The position numbers and the translations under genes were made by a program. From Flavobacteriales bacterium (lineage in GTDB: Bacteria > Bacteroidota > Bacteroidia > Flavobacteriales_E > Vicingaceae), in the NCBI GenBank assembly GCA_015075325.1, contig JABTUP010000029.1, positions 1 through 33,925 on the forward strand: 33,925 nt of DNA, written 5' to 3'. This document shows positions 24,701 through 33,870 of this stretch, one piece after another. Position 1 is the first letter of the stretch. Each line of letters starts with the position of its first letter. Under the pieces are notes generated by a model. That model was not told the origin of the DNA, searched no databases, and saw only the letters and a list, made by a program, of their open reading frames with translations.

Positions 24701-26293
24701 TTACAGTTTAATGTTCCAAATAATGTCGTTATCCCAGTTTTCTTGAATGGTTATTATTTCATTGTAAATAATGAGTTTTTCGGGTTGTAACAGTTTGTTG
24801 TAATCACCATTATCCCATTTTCTGTTTTTATTTTTATCAACAATTAGTTTAACTTGATATTCACCTGGTTTAAGGTAAGGAACAACAAATACTTGTATGT
24901 GTTTGTCGTAAAATTCATTTATAAGTTCATCTTTTTTCCACAATTGAAAAATGTAGTTATCAGCAAAATTTGGAGCAATTGTAATTTTTAGTGTGCCGTA
25001 ATTTTCCTCTTTTTTTGTTTTAAACGATTTTTCAATTGAGTCGTTGGTTAAGTTGTAAATTGAAACAAAAGCTCCCGAATCAATTTTTAATTGATAACTG
25101 GTATTTTCTTTAAATGCGTAGTTCAATTTTATTGCAGATGAAACACTATCTTGATTAATCAAAACATCAACTACTTTTTTGTTTTCGAGTAACTTAATTT
25201 TTTCCATATTTATATCGCTAACAGGAACAGCAGGTTGAAACAAAATTTCCTGATTCAAATCAAACGAAGCGGTAATATTATCTTTGATATTTAAAGTCGT
25301 GTCTTTAAAATCTTTTATGGTTAGTAAATCAACCACAGAGCTATCTATTGCTATTCCATTTTGTTTGGTGATAATTAATTTTTCGCTGGTGGTAATATCG
25401 TCAGTTAACCAAAAGGTGTGTTTGGTAAAAGTAGTGTTGTGTTCGTAAAACGAATAAACAATAGGTTCATCATTTTTATCAAAGATGGAAATTTCGTTAG
25501 AAGGCAAATTCAATTCTAAATGAAGTTTTCCGTATTGTTTATTTTCAATTTTTTTAACGTATTGAATAGTATCCGTTTTGGTAAAAGCATACAGTGCTTG
25601 TTCTGAAATGCTTGAGTCTAGCACTACCGGTTGATTTAAAAAAGCAATTTGTTCGTTAGGTAAATCATACAAGTAATTACCGTTGATATCATCTAACGCA
25701 AACACCTTGTAAGTTCCTTGTTTTACATTCGTTACGGTAAAACTTCCATCGGACTTTGTTTTAGTTAAATAATTTGGTTTTATTTTTAAAGGAACAGAAT
25801 CTTTGAGTTGGTTATAAAGCATTACAAACTTATTTTCTTGTGGTGATAATTCAAAAGCATCGAGTAATAATCCAGAATAACTAAGCGAATCTAGCTCGTT
25901 TCCAGTTGAAAATACATATTTAAAATTAGGGTATGGATTGTCTTCGGTAATGTCAACTATGGCATCGCCAAAATTAATGCTGTAGGTGGTATTTTCTTGT
26001 AAAGCAACAGTTGGTTTAATAATTAGTTTTTTCCCTTTAAGTTTAAGTTTGGGTGCCTCATCCATAATTGGAGAAACAATTAACTGATTTTGAATGTTTT
26101 GAAGTTTAACAAACTCATTAAACTTTACGCTAATTTCGGTTGAAGTAAAATTAACTGAACCATTTGCAGGAGTTACTTCCAAAATTTGAGGTGGCAACTC
26201 ATCTTTTTCTCCTCCTGTAAGAGCAGAGCGTTGAGCACATGAAAACAACAAAATGGTTTCTGCAACAATAAAATATTTAATCAGTTTGTTCAA
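24701..26293 (-). CDS. Ig-like domain lipoprotein
   Basis: 530-residue predicted surface or periplasmic lipoprotein. Signal with lipobox LLFSC (Cys19), then a bacterial Ig-like (Big_5 type) domain at about 33-130 (PPQILEVTPANGSVNFTSTEISVKFNEFV ... TYSINFGDAIVD), a carboxypeptidase-regulatory-like segment (SDGSFTVTNVKQGTYKVFALDDINGNYLYD), and a long beta-rich remainder ending with a GEYQVKLIVDKNKNRKWD module. The start is TTG at 26293, overlapping the stop of the upstream gene as TTGA, which is needed to retain the signal peptide. Function unknown. It ends 5 bp from the convergent amidohydrolase-like stop, without a visible terminator. Confidence 0.85.
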   Translation of the reverse strand: MNKLIKYFIVAETILLFSCAQRSALTGGEKDELPPQILEVTPANGSVNFTSTEISVKFNEFVKLQNIQNQLIVSPIMDEAPKLKLKGKKLIIKPTVALQENTTYSINFGDAIVDITEDNPYPNFKYVFSTGNELDSLSYSGLLLDAFELSPQENKFVMLYNQLKDSVPLKIKPNYLTKTKSDGSFTVTNVKQGTYKVFALDDINGNYLYDLPNEQIAFLNQPVVLDSSISEQALYAFTKTDTIQYVKKIENKQYGKLHLELNLPSNEISIFDKNDEPIVYSFYEHNTTFTKHTFWLTDDITTSEKLIITKQNGIAIDSSVVDLLTIKDFKDTTLNIKDNITASFDLNQEILFQPAVPVSDINMEKIKLLENKKVVDVLINQDSVSSAIKLNYAFKENTSYQLKIDSGAFVSIYNLTNDSIEKSFKTKKEENYGTLKITIAPNFADNYIFQLWKKDELINEFYDKHIQVFVVPYLKPGEYQVKLIVDKNKNRKWDNGDYNKLLQPEKLIIYNEIITIQENWDNDIIWNIKL

Positions 26294-26775
26294 TTTAAAG
26301 TTGGTATTAACTGAATAATTTTTAGCAAGTAATTTTGGTCAGTTTCATCAAAATGGTTTAAAAACTCGCTGTCAACATCTAAAACCAATTCAACTTCGTT
26401 TTGCGAATTTAACCTTGGTAAAACAATTTCCGATTTTGAAGCAGAGCTACAAGCGATGTGACCTGGAAAATGGTCAACATCGGGAACAATAATTACCTCT
26501 TTTTTTTGCCAAGATGAACCACAAACACCTTTTCCTTTTGCTATTCGGGTGCATGCAACAGGACCTTGAAACGGACCTAAAACCAATTCATTGTTTTTTA
26601 CTAAATAAAACCCCACCCACCAAAAATTAAATGTGGTTTTTAATGCTGCGGCAATATTTGCCAAATTAGCTATTGCATCGGTTTCGCCATCAACCAAAGC
26701 CTTTAGTTGAGGTAGAAGAGTTTTGTATTTTTCTTCTTTTGTTAGTTCTGATGAAACAATTAAATCTTCCGCCAT
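26290..26775 (-). CDS. msrC: Free methionine-(R)-sulfoxide reductase, GAF-domain type
   Basis: Reduces free methionine-R-sulfoxide in the cytoplasm, part of oxidative-damage repair. 161 aa GAF domain with WWVGFYLV, GPFQGPVACTRI, GKGVCGSSW and HIACSSASKSEIVLP. The three cysteines (75, 85, 109) keep the same spacing as the Cys84/94/118 trio known for the E. coli enzyme, so it should be active. It overlaps the lipoprotein gene by 4 nt, suggesting coupled translation. A TAnnTTTG motif lies directly upstream, so it may also have its own promoter. Confidence 0.93.
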   Translation of the reverse strand: MAEDLIVSSELTKEEKYKTLLPQLKALVDGETDAIANLANIAAALKTTFNFWWVGFYLVKNNELVLGPFQGPVACTRIAKGKGVCGSSWQKKEVIIVPDVDHFPGHIACSSASKSEIVLPRLNSQNEVELVLDVDSEFLNHFDETDQNYLLKIIQLIPTLN

Positions 26776-26779
26776 AATG

Positions 26780-26787
26780 CAAATATA
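26780..26787 (-). promoter_or_regulatory. Putative Bacteroidota -7 element for msrC
   Basis: On the minus strand TATATTTG matches TAnnTTTG and ends 4 bases before the msrC ATG, in the 34-bp gap after the methyltransferase gene. If used, it would give a nearly leaderless transcript inside the cluster. Confidence 0.4.
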
Positions 26788-26809
26788 CCTTGAAATAGAT
26801 TAAAATAAA

Positions 26810-27430
26810 TTAGCTTTTTTTAAAACTACAAAACACAAATTGTTGAATGGTATTAAAAGGTGTTTGATGTTCTACCGTAAAACAGTTTAGCTTTTCAAAC
26901 TCCGAGGAAAATAATTTGATTAAAGTGTTTGCCGAATATTGCTTAATATCAATTCCGCTGCATTTTTTCGGGCCTTGTTCCGAAAATGTGCCAATAACCA
27001 ACATACCATTTTTAGCAATGCTATTCCCAACTGTTTCTACGTAATGTTTAACTTCATCTTCATTTGTAAGAAAATGAAAAGCAGCTCTGTCGTGCCAAAA
27101 ATCATATTTTTCGGCAGGTTCAAATGTTGTAACATCTGCCACAATCCATTTAACTTGATTGGCTTTGTTTCCTAATCTTTTTTTGGCTCTGTTCAATGCT
27201 GCTTCCGATATATCTAATACAGTAATGTTTTGATAACCTAAATCGATTAAAAAATCAACTAAAAAACTATCGCCACCTCCAACATCAATAATTTTTGCTG
27301 TGATTGGAATTTTATATTCCTTAAAAAAATTTAACGATGTTTCGGGAGTTGGCTGAAACCAACTTACTTCATTTAATTGTTTGGTTTCGTAGATGTTTTC
27401 CCAATGTTTTTTTCTGTCGAAAATTTCCAT
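26810..27430 (-). CDS. Class I SAM-dependent methyltransferase
   Basis: 206-residue Rossmann-fold methyltransferase. SAM-binding motif I is IIDVGGGDS (about 47-55), the acidic residue ending strand 2 is in ITVLDISEAAL, and motif post-II is VKWIVADVTTFEP; DFWHDRAAFHFLTNEDEV follows. The N-terminus HWENIYETKQLNEVSWFQPTPETSL is characteristic of a small-molecule methyltransferase group related to thiopurine/tellurite methyltransferases. Substrate unknown. It starts 5 bp after the Methyltransf_32-like gene, so the two are co-transcribed. Confidence 0.88.
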   Translation of the reverse strand: MEIFDRKKHWENIYETKQLNEVSWFQPTPETSLNFFKEYKIPITAKIIDVGGGDSFLVDFLIDLGYQNITVLDISEAALNRAKKRLGNKANQVKWIVADVTTFEPAEKYDFWHDRAAFHFLTNEDEVKHYVETVGNSIAKNGMLVIGTFSEQGPKKCSGIDIKQYSANTLIKLFSSEFEKLNCFTVEHQTPFNTIQQFVFCSFKKS

Positions 27431-27435
27431 AAATT

Positions 27436-28587
27436 TTAAAGTAGTGATTCCAAATAGTGTTGGCTTATTCCAAACGATTTTTTTACTTCATCAATTTTTT
27501 GATTAACCAAAATTTCATCTGGTTTTTTATAGGATTTAGTACCAACCAACATTACATTTTTTCGAGTGTGTTCATTGCTTACAAACTCAAAAACATGAGC
27601 ATCGTAGTGCTGTTGTTCCAATAGCAATGCCCGCAAGGTGTCGGTAACCATTTCGTATTGACGTTCTTTAAAAATACCGTATTTTAATATGGGATTAGTT
27701 GTAGTTGTTCCTTTTAATTGTTGTCGAATTTGTTTGTGGCAACAAGGAGCAGTAACAATAAGCGAAGCATTGGCTTTTATTCCTTTAAAAATAGCATCAT
27801 CGGTTGCCGTATCGCAGGCATGAAGTGCAATTAAAATGTCAATTTTTTTGGTGTTAAAATCTTGTATGGTTTGGTGTTTAAAATGCAATTTCTCAAAACC
27901 GCAATCTTGTGCAGTTTTATTGCAGAAATCCACCAAATCTTTTCGGGCTTCAATGCCAGTAATGGTAACATCTATTTTTTTTTGATTTACCAAAAAATCG
28001 TACAACGCAAAAGTTAAATAACCTTTGCCCGAACCCATATCAACCACCGAAATGGTTTTGGGTAAATCGGTTTGTTTTAGCAAACTTTCAATTACTTCTA
28101 AGTATTTGTTAATTTGTTTAAACTTATCGGCCATTTTTGGAATAACCACGTTGTTTTCGTCGGTTACACCAAGTAAATTAAGGTATTTACCCAATTTTGC
28201 TCTGGCAACTTTTGGCTTGTCGTGGCTTATGGGTGGTTTTTTCTCAAAACTTGGAGAGGAACTTCTGCTTGTTGCTTTTCCTTTTTTTGAAAATTGAATG
28301 GTAAAATCTTCTGTTAAGGTAAACAAAGTTGCTACTTTAAATTTTTGGTTTAAAAGTTCTTTTAACAAATCTTGAGTTTGTTCTAAAGTGTAGTTTTTAA
28401 CTTGGTCGTTGGTTTGATAATGATAGGTAGCAGAAAAATTCAACTCATTTTTTAACTCTACCAATCGCAGATAAACATTGAGCAATCCATCGCTTTTAAA
28501 AGCTGGTTTGCTAAGGGTTATTTTAACAAAACTTTGGTTGTTAAATGCTGTGGTTAACTTTTCTAAAAACAGGTTTAATTCCTTCAT
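27436..28587 (-). CDS. SAM-dependent methyltransferase, Methyltransf_32/METTL25-like
   Basis: 383 aa. N-terminal ~130 residues form a separate alpha/beta region with a Ser/Lys-rich linker (KKGKATSRSSSP), then a methyltransferase domain with motif I VVDMGSGKGYLTFALYDFL (from 182), ITGIEARKDLVDFCN, and DILIALHACDTATDDAI leading to APCCHK (280-285). The HACDTATD and PCCH signatures are those of the family of METTL25/RRNAD1-like proteins; an RNA or tRNA target is plausible but unproven. The start overlaps the GH3 stop as ATGA, indicating translational coupling. Confidence 0.87.
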   Translation of the reverse strand: MKELNLFLEKLTTAFNNQSFVKITLSKPAFKSDGLLNVYLRLVELKNELNFSATYHYQTNDQVKNYTLEQTQDLLKELLNQKFKVATLFTLTEDFTIQFSKKGKATSRSSSPSFEKKPPISHDKPKVARAKLGKYLNLLGVTDENNVVIPKMADKFKQINKYLEVIESLLKQTDLPKTISVVDMGSGKGYLTFALYDFLVNQKKIDVTITGIEARKDLVDFCNKTAQDCGFEKLHFKHQTIQDFNTKKIDILIALHACDTATDDAIFKGIKANASLIVTAPCCHKQIRQQLKGTTTTNPILKYGIFKERQYEMVTDTLRALLLEQQHYDAHVFEFVSNEHTRKNVMLVGTKSYKKPDEILVNQKIDEVKKSFGISQHYLESLL

Positions 28588-30083
28588 TTAGCAAAAGTAA
28601 TCAAGTTTTCGGCAATTTTTCTGTCGTTGGCTAATCGAGGCAATTTGTTTTGTCCTCCCAATTTTCCTTCTGCTTTCATGTAATCGTTAAAACCTCCCAA
28701 TCGAATTGGTGTAATTTTAATGCAATCGAGCATTTCGCCTTTTCGTAAATCTTTGTAATACGAGTTTTTGTTTTGTAATTGTTTGTCTAATTCTTCGGCA
28801 AATTCAGCAATTTTAGTTGGTTCGCCCGAAAACTCGATAAACCATTCGTGATAAGCCATTCCTCCACTTACTGGAGTAACTTGTGGTGCAACATGAAATT
28901 CGTTTACATCAACATTTATTACCTTGCACGCTTGTTCAATTGCAAAATCAACCTCTTCGCCAATTACGTGTTCGCCAAAAGCTGAGGTAAAATGTTTAAT
29001 TCTGCCCGAAACCACAATTCGGTATGGGTTTAACGAAACAAACTTAACTGTGTCGCCAATGCTGTAACCCCATAAACCAGCATTGGTGTTTAAAATTAAT
29101 GCGTAGTTTTTATTTAGTTCCACATCTTTTAACGAAATTCGGGTAGGTTGGTCGTTAAAATATTCGTCGGCAGGAATAAATTCAAAGAAAATACCTGCAT
29201 TAATGTTGAGCAATAAGCCAGGCTGTGTTTGTGTGTCCTGAAAAGCAATAAATCCTTCTGATGCAGGATACGTTTCAATGCTGTCAATTTTTTTGCCTAT
29301 GGTTTGCTCAAATTTGGCACGATAAGGCTCAAAATTTACTCCACCATAAATAAACAACGAAAAATTGGGAAAAACTTCTTGAATGTTTTTTTTTCCTGTT
29401 TTCTCCAAAATTCTGTCGAAATACATTTGTACCCAAGGTGGAATTCCAGAAATCAACGTCATTTTTTCGGGCAAGGTTTCTTCAATAATGGCATCTATTT
29501 TTGTTTCCCAATCGTCGATACAATTGGTTTGGTATGATGGTAAACGATTTTTTTGCAAATACTTTGGCACGTGGTGAGCCACAATACCAGACAATCTGCC
29601 AACTGGGACTTTTAAGGAATTGTCCAATTCTGGACTTCCTTGCAAAAAAATCATTTTACCGTTAATGAAATCGGTTTTTTTGGTTTCGTTGATGTAACAC
29701 AAAATAGCGTTACGGGCAGCTTCCACTTGGTAGTTGAGCGATTCTTTGGTGTTTGGAATGTATTTAGCTCCTGATGTTGTTCCAGATGTTTTAGAAAAAT
29801 AATTGGGTAAGCCAGGCCACAATACATTTTCTTCGCCTTTTTTTATTCGTTCAATGTAGGTTTTAATGTCTTCGTAATCTTTAACAGGAACTTGGGCTTT
29901 AAAATCTTCGTAGGTTTTAATTGCTGAAAAATGGTGGTCGTTACCAAAAGCGGTGTTTTTTGCTGTGGCAATTAAATGGTTAAATACCTGCTGCTGAGTT
30001 TCAATAGGATTGGAACTCCACTTTGCTATTTTTTTGCAAATTATTTTTGCAAACACTAATCCTAACGAAGCTTTAATACTCAT
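28584..30083 (-). CDS. GH3-family acyl-adenylate-forming enzyme
   Basis: 499-residue member of the GH3 family (ANL superfamily), which in plants conjugates amino acids to auxin or jasmonate. ATP-binding motif 1 is FSKTSGTTSGAKYIP (from 96); later motifs are YPASEGFIAFQ, LWGYSIGDTVKFVSLNPYRIVVSGRIKHF and EHVIGEEVDFAIEQA. The full domain set is present. Bacterial GH3 proteins are common in Bacteroidota but their acyl substrates and acceptors are mostly unknown. First gene of a packed minus-strand cluster that continues with two methyltransferases, msrC and an Ig-like lipoprotein. Confidence 0.92.
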   Translation of the reverse strand: MSIKASLGLVFAKIICKKIAKWSSNPIETQQQVFNHLIATAKNTAFGNDHHFSAIKTYEDFKAQVPVKDYEDIKTYIERIKKGEENVLWPGLPNYFSKTSGTTSGAKYIPNTKESLNYQVEAARNAILCYINETKKTDFINGKMIFLQGSPELDNSLKVPVGRLSGIVAHHVPKYLQKNRLPSYQTNCIDDWETKIDAIIEETLPEKMTLISGIPPWVQMYFDRILEKTGKKNIQEVFPNFSLFIYGGVNFEPYRAKFEQTIGKKIDSIETYPASEGFIAFQDTQTQPGLLLNINAGIFFEFIPADEYFNDQPTRISLKDVELNKNYALILNTNAGLWGYSIGDTVKFVSLNPYRIVVSGRIKHFTSAFGEHVIGEEVDFAIEQACKVINVDVNEFHVAPQVTPVSGGMAYHEWFIEFSGEPTKIAEFAEELDKQLQNKNSYYKDLRKGEMLDCIKITPIRLGGFNDYMKAEGKLGGQNKLPRLANDRKIAENLITFAK

Positions 30084-30135
30084 GGAAATTTAATTTGTAG
30101 CTAAGTTACAAAATAATTATGCCTGCAAATTTTTT

Positions 30136-30170
30136 AAATCTTCAAGGTTTTTAAAACCTTGAAGATTTTT
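30136..30170. terminator. Perfect 16-bp hairpin in the gap before the GH3 gene
   Basis: AAATCTTCAAGGTTTT (30136-30151) pairs perfectly with 30153-30168; the T run on the plus side (30166-30170) would suit plus-strand transcription, but both flanking genes are on the minus strand. It most likely ends the FG-GAP gene transcript, though its minus-strand tail has only three Ts. The rest of the 253-bp gap (30084-30336) shows an 11-base direct repeat, ACTCGAAGTGA, at 30228-30238 and 30303-30313, and no gene. Confidence 0.6.
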
Positions 30171-30336
30171 GCATCGTTTTTTATTTAGCAAACCCTATTT
30201 TACTTCTCCATACGCTCGTACCTCGCTACTCGAAGTGACAACTGGGTTATGTCCGTTCGATTAGGTAAAACGAAGAGTTAACGTAGTTTTAACGTATCGA
30301 GAACTCGAAGTGATAAAAGCAAAATGCTAAAAAGTT

Positions 30337-33300
30337 TTACTGGGCAACAATGCGTTCACTAAACAGCTTTTTACCATTAGTATCTGTACCTACAATAATG
30401 TAAATCCCATTCTTTAATTGGCTTACATCAAATTCAGTTTTGTTGTTGGTAATGTTTTCTCTTTTCAGCAATTCTTTACCAGACATATCATACAATGAAA
30501 CATGATAAGCTGTATTGATTTTTGCTTTATAATAAATTGTAATGAACTCTGTAAATGGATTTGGAAAAACAATTATTTCGTTGGTTTCGGTAAAGGTAAT
30601 TTCCTGAACTGAAACTGGGAGACCTGTTGTATCATCAATGGTATTTAAAACCGTATTGGTAATAACTGCTGGATTGTAATCAAAATAAATATGCCCTGTA
30701 TTAAAAATTGGGGTATTTGGAACTAGGTTAGGATTTTGGTTAATACTAAATTTAACAAATCCTTGACTGCCTAAAAAATCAACATTGCTATCGGGTAACA
30801 TAATATTGTTAAACTTAAATACAGCTTCTCCATCTTGTTCTATCCATACTTGCATAGGATGACTGCTTGCCAATGGCTTTAAACTACTCCAATCTAAATT
30901 ATCGTCTAATTGGTCTCTAACCATTACTGTTAGTGCGGTATCATTCCCTGTATTTTGGAAACGTATTAAATATTCCATGGGTTGATTGTTAGCAATAAAC
31001 CCTTGCGAACCAATACCCTTAGGTAAAACTGTTTTGTCATTAGGGTCATACGCACATACTAACTCTTGTTTTAAGGTATCAGTATTCGAATAAACTGCGT
31101 TCCCTAAACTATCTAGCGCTGTAACAATTAAAGTAGAAGTTAACGAATCTCCCATACTTGTAAATGGAGGCATTTGAACTTGTAGATTAATCATTTCTTC
31201 GGCATAAAAGAATAAACTATCAAAGTGCCAATAGATATTTTGTCCAATAATAGAGTCGGGAGCAATTACTGATGAGATATAAGAAATAGAATTATCTAGT
31301 TGTAGTTGAATTACACCATTTGGAATGGTTGTGCCTTCGTTCTTAATGTTAATCCAAAAATTTGTTGTGGTATTACATCTTGGAAAACCACCTGTTAGTT
31401 CTGGTTTTATAATAGTAGTAATAGTATCAGAATAAAATCCAAAATTTAAACTATCAGCAACAGGGTTTGCATCATTTACTGTTTTAGTATAAGAAGTAGA
31501 GTCGGTAGTTAAATCCCATAAATCATTTGGAATAAAACTTACTACATATGTTCCAGTATCAACAGCAAAGTGATATTGACCATTATTATTTGAAAAACTT
31601 GCTAATCCATTAGGTTGCGAATCTATATGCATAAAAGGTAATCCTATTTCATTAGTATCTAATATTCCATTCTGATTGTAATCATAAAAAACTTTTCCTC
31701 TTAATTCATATTGACTATTATAAAAATTCTCATACCAAGCTATTTTAGCATCATCTTCTGAAGCAGAGAGCAGGTCTATATCCCCATCATTATCTATGTC
31801 TGTTGCAAATACAGAGTACGCACCAAAAGCATCTAAAGTAACAATTTGCTCAGATCCAAATACCCCCCCACCTTTGTTTTCAAACCATGCTATTTTATGA
31901 TCTAATCCCGAAGCCGCAACAACATCCATATCTCCATCATTATCAATATCAGCAGTATATACAGACCTAGGACAGTCTGAATTAGTCGAAATGATTAGCT
32001 GTGATCCAAAGGTCCCATTTCCTAAATTTACGTACCAAGCAATTTTGTCACCGCTACAAGAAGTAGAAAGTACATCCATATCACCATCATTATCTAAATC
32101 AGAAGCATAAACAGAAGTTCCAGAAGAAATTGAAGATGAAATAATTAACTGGGATCCAAAGGTCGCCCCTCCCAAATTTTTATACCAAGTTATACTATTA
32201 CTATTAGCAGATAGTACATCTATATTTCCATCATTATCAAGATCTGAAGCATAAACACATTGAGTATTGGTGGCGTTTGTTGTAATAATATTTTGAATAG
32301 TATCAAAAACACCTCCCCCTAGATTTTTATAAAAAGACAATTCTTCATCACCCATTGAAGCCACAAGCACATCCATATCACCATCATTATCAATATCTGC
32401 GGCATAAATCGACGTAGGACTATTAGTCTCATTATTTCTTGATATAGGTTGTAGGGTATCAAAAGTTCCATTTCCTAAATTTTCATGCCATGCGATTTCA
32501 TTAGTAGCATTTGACGCAGAGAGAACATCAGGATCGCCATCTAAATCCAAATCAGCAGCATAAATAGACCATGGTCTTCGTACACCTGAGGAGATTATTT
32601 GCTGAACACCAAAGTTGCCATTTCCTAAGTTTTCGTACCATACTACCTTAGTATCATAACTAGTGCCTCCAAACCCAGTAACCACATCTAAATCACCATC
32701 TAAATCAATATCGGCAGTATAAACGGATCTTGTTTGATGATTAGAAGCAATACTTAAATCGGAAAAGTTATTACTACCTAAATTCCTGTAATAATGTATT
32801 TTATAACCTGAGTTCCAAATCACGTCCATATTACCATCGTTATCAATATCAGCGGTATAAATTTTACTTGCAGAAGAGCCTGCAGTAGAAAACACTTTTA
32901 AAATTGTGTCCATTATTCCTGCTCCTAAATTTTCAAACCAAACTATTTGGCCTCCTACCGAAGATAAAACATCCATATCACCATCATTGTCTAAATCATT
33001 AACAGAAATATTTTTGCTGCCAGATGATGATGTAATTATAATTTGATTAGTATCTATAACCCCTCCTATGTTTTCATACCAAGCTATTTTATTATCGCCA
33101 CCAGATGATGAAAGCACATCACCATCCCCATCATTGTCCATATCTGCCGAAAATACAGTATTGATAGATTTTACATTTGAAGATATTAGTTGTTGAGCAC
33201 CAAAAACACCTCCACCTAAGTTTCTACTCCAATACATTTTATGAGTTGTTGTTGAACCATAAATTACATCTATTTTCCCATCACTATCTATGTCAGAAAC

Positions 33301-33870
33301 GCTTATTGGAGTTGCATTTATTGAACTGGTAGAAATATTTTGTTTAGCTCCAAAACTACCTCCACCCAAGTTTTCGAACCATGATATACCAGGAGTACAA
33401 TTACATGAGGTTAAAATATCCATATCACTATCCATATCTATGTCAACCATTAATATAGAAGAGTTTACATAAGCATCAGTTGTAATAATATTTGGGTTAT
33501 TATTGAAGTTTCCCCCTCCTAAGTTTTCGAACCAGCTAATAATACCAATTGTTGATTGTACTATAATTACATCTAATCTTCCATCGCTGTTTATATCCGA
33601 CACATCAAAATCAAAAACGACTGTAATATCTGTAACTGCTATTAATTTTTGTTCACTAAAGATTCCATTTCCTAAATTTTCATACCATATGATTTTTTTA
33701 TCAGGGTTTAAAGTAGCAATAAAATCTAAATCACCATCATTGTCCAAATCGAAAGCGTTTACTTTTTTAGCTCCAGCTGTTGATTTGGAAATATCAATCT
33801 GAGGACCAAACTGTGCATTAACAAAAAGCACACTTAATAAAAGAGGTAAAAAGAGTATGAGTTTTTTCAT
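30337..33870 (-). CDS. FG-GAP/VCBS repeat surface protein with T9SS type A sorting domain
   Basis: Large secreted protein, 1177 aa. Signal peptide (1-20, ending FVNAQ), then 14 tandem units of about 50 residues, each with a calcium-binding DxDxDGDxD loop followed by an IAWYENLGNGxFG-type strand pair, predicting a beta-propeller-like fold. After these come an SdrD-B/carboxypeptidase-regulatory-like module (RGKVFYDYNQNGILDTNE), a region with the CAYDPNDKTVLPKG motif seen in a conserved pre-sorting domain (DUF7619-like), and a C-terminal ~80-residue T9SS sorting domain (VFPNPFTEFITIYY ... NGIYIIV). It should be exported through the outer membrane and attached to or released from the surface. Adhesion is plausible; ligand unknown. 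Stands alone. Confidence 0.93.
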   Translation of the reverse strand: MKKLILFLPLLLSVLFVNAQFGPQIDISKSTAGAKKVNAFDLDNDGDLDFIATLNPDKKIIWYENLGNGIFSEQKLIAVTDITVVFDFDVSDINSDGRLDVIIVQSTIGIISWFENLGGGNFNNNPNIITTDAYVNSSILMVDIDMDSDMDILTSCNCTPGISWFENLGGGSFGAKQNISTSSINATPISVSDIDSDGKIDVIYGSTTTHKMYWSRNLGGGVFGAQQLISSNVKSINTVFSADMDNDGDGDVLSSSGGDNKIAWYENIGGVIDTNQIIITSSSGSKNISVNDLDNDGDMDVLSSVGGQIVWFENLGAGIMDTILKVFSTAGSSASKIYTADIDNDGNMDVIWNSGYKIHYYRNLGSNNFSDLSIASNHQTRSVYTADIDLDGDLDVVTGFGGTSYDTKVVWYENLGNGNFGVQQIISSGVRRPWSIYAADLDLDGDPDVLSASNATNEIAWHENLGNGTFDTLQPISRNNETNSPTSIYAADIDNDGDMDVLVASMGDEELSFYKNLGGGVFDTIQNIITTNATNTQCVYASDLDNDGNIDVLSANSNSITWYKNLGGATFGSQLIISSSISSGTSVYASDLDNDGDMDVLSTSCSGDKIAWYVNLGNGTFGSQLIISTNSDCPRSVYTADIDNDGDMDVVAASGLDHKIAWFENKGGGVFGSEQIVTLDAFGAYSVFATDIDNDGDIDLLSASEDDAKIAWYENFYNSQYELRGKVFYDYNQNGILDTNEIGLPFMHIDSQPNGLASFSNNNGQYHFAVDTGTYVVSFIPNDLWDLTTDSTSYTKTVNDANPVADSLNFGFYSDTITTIIKPELTGGFPRCNTTTNFWINIKNEGTTIPNGVIQLQLDNSISYISSVIAPDSIIGQNIYWHFDSLFFYAEEMINLQVQMPPFTSMGDSLTSTLIVTALDSLGNAVYSNTDTLKQELVCAYDPNDKTVLPKGIGSQGFIANNQPMEYLIRFQNTGNDTALTVMVRDQLDDNLDWSSLKPLASSHPMQVWIEQDGEAVFKFNNIMLPDSNVDFLGSQGFVKFSINQNPNLVPNTPIFNTGHIYFDYNPAVITNTVLNTIDDTTGLPVSVQEITFTETNEIIVFPNPFTEFITIYYKAKINTAYHVSLYDMSGKELLKRENITNNKTEFDVSQLKNGIYIIVGTDTNGKKLFSERIVAQ

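Noticed and set aside
33290..33802. Plus-strand ORFs opposite the FG-GAP gene
   Set aside because: They are antisense shadows of the repeated codons in the large minus-strand gene.
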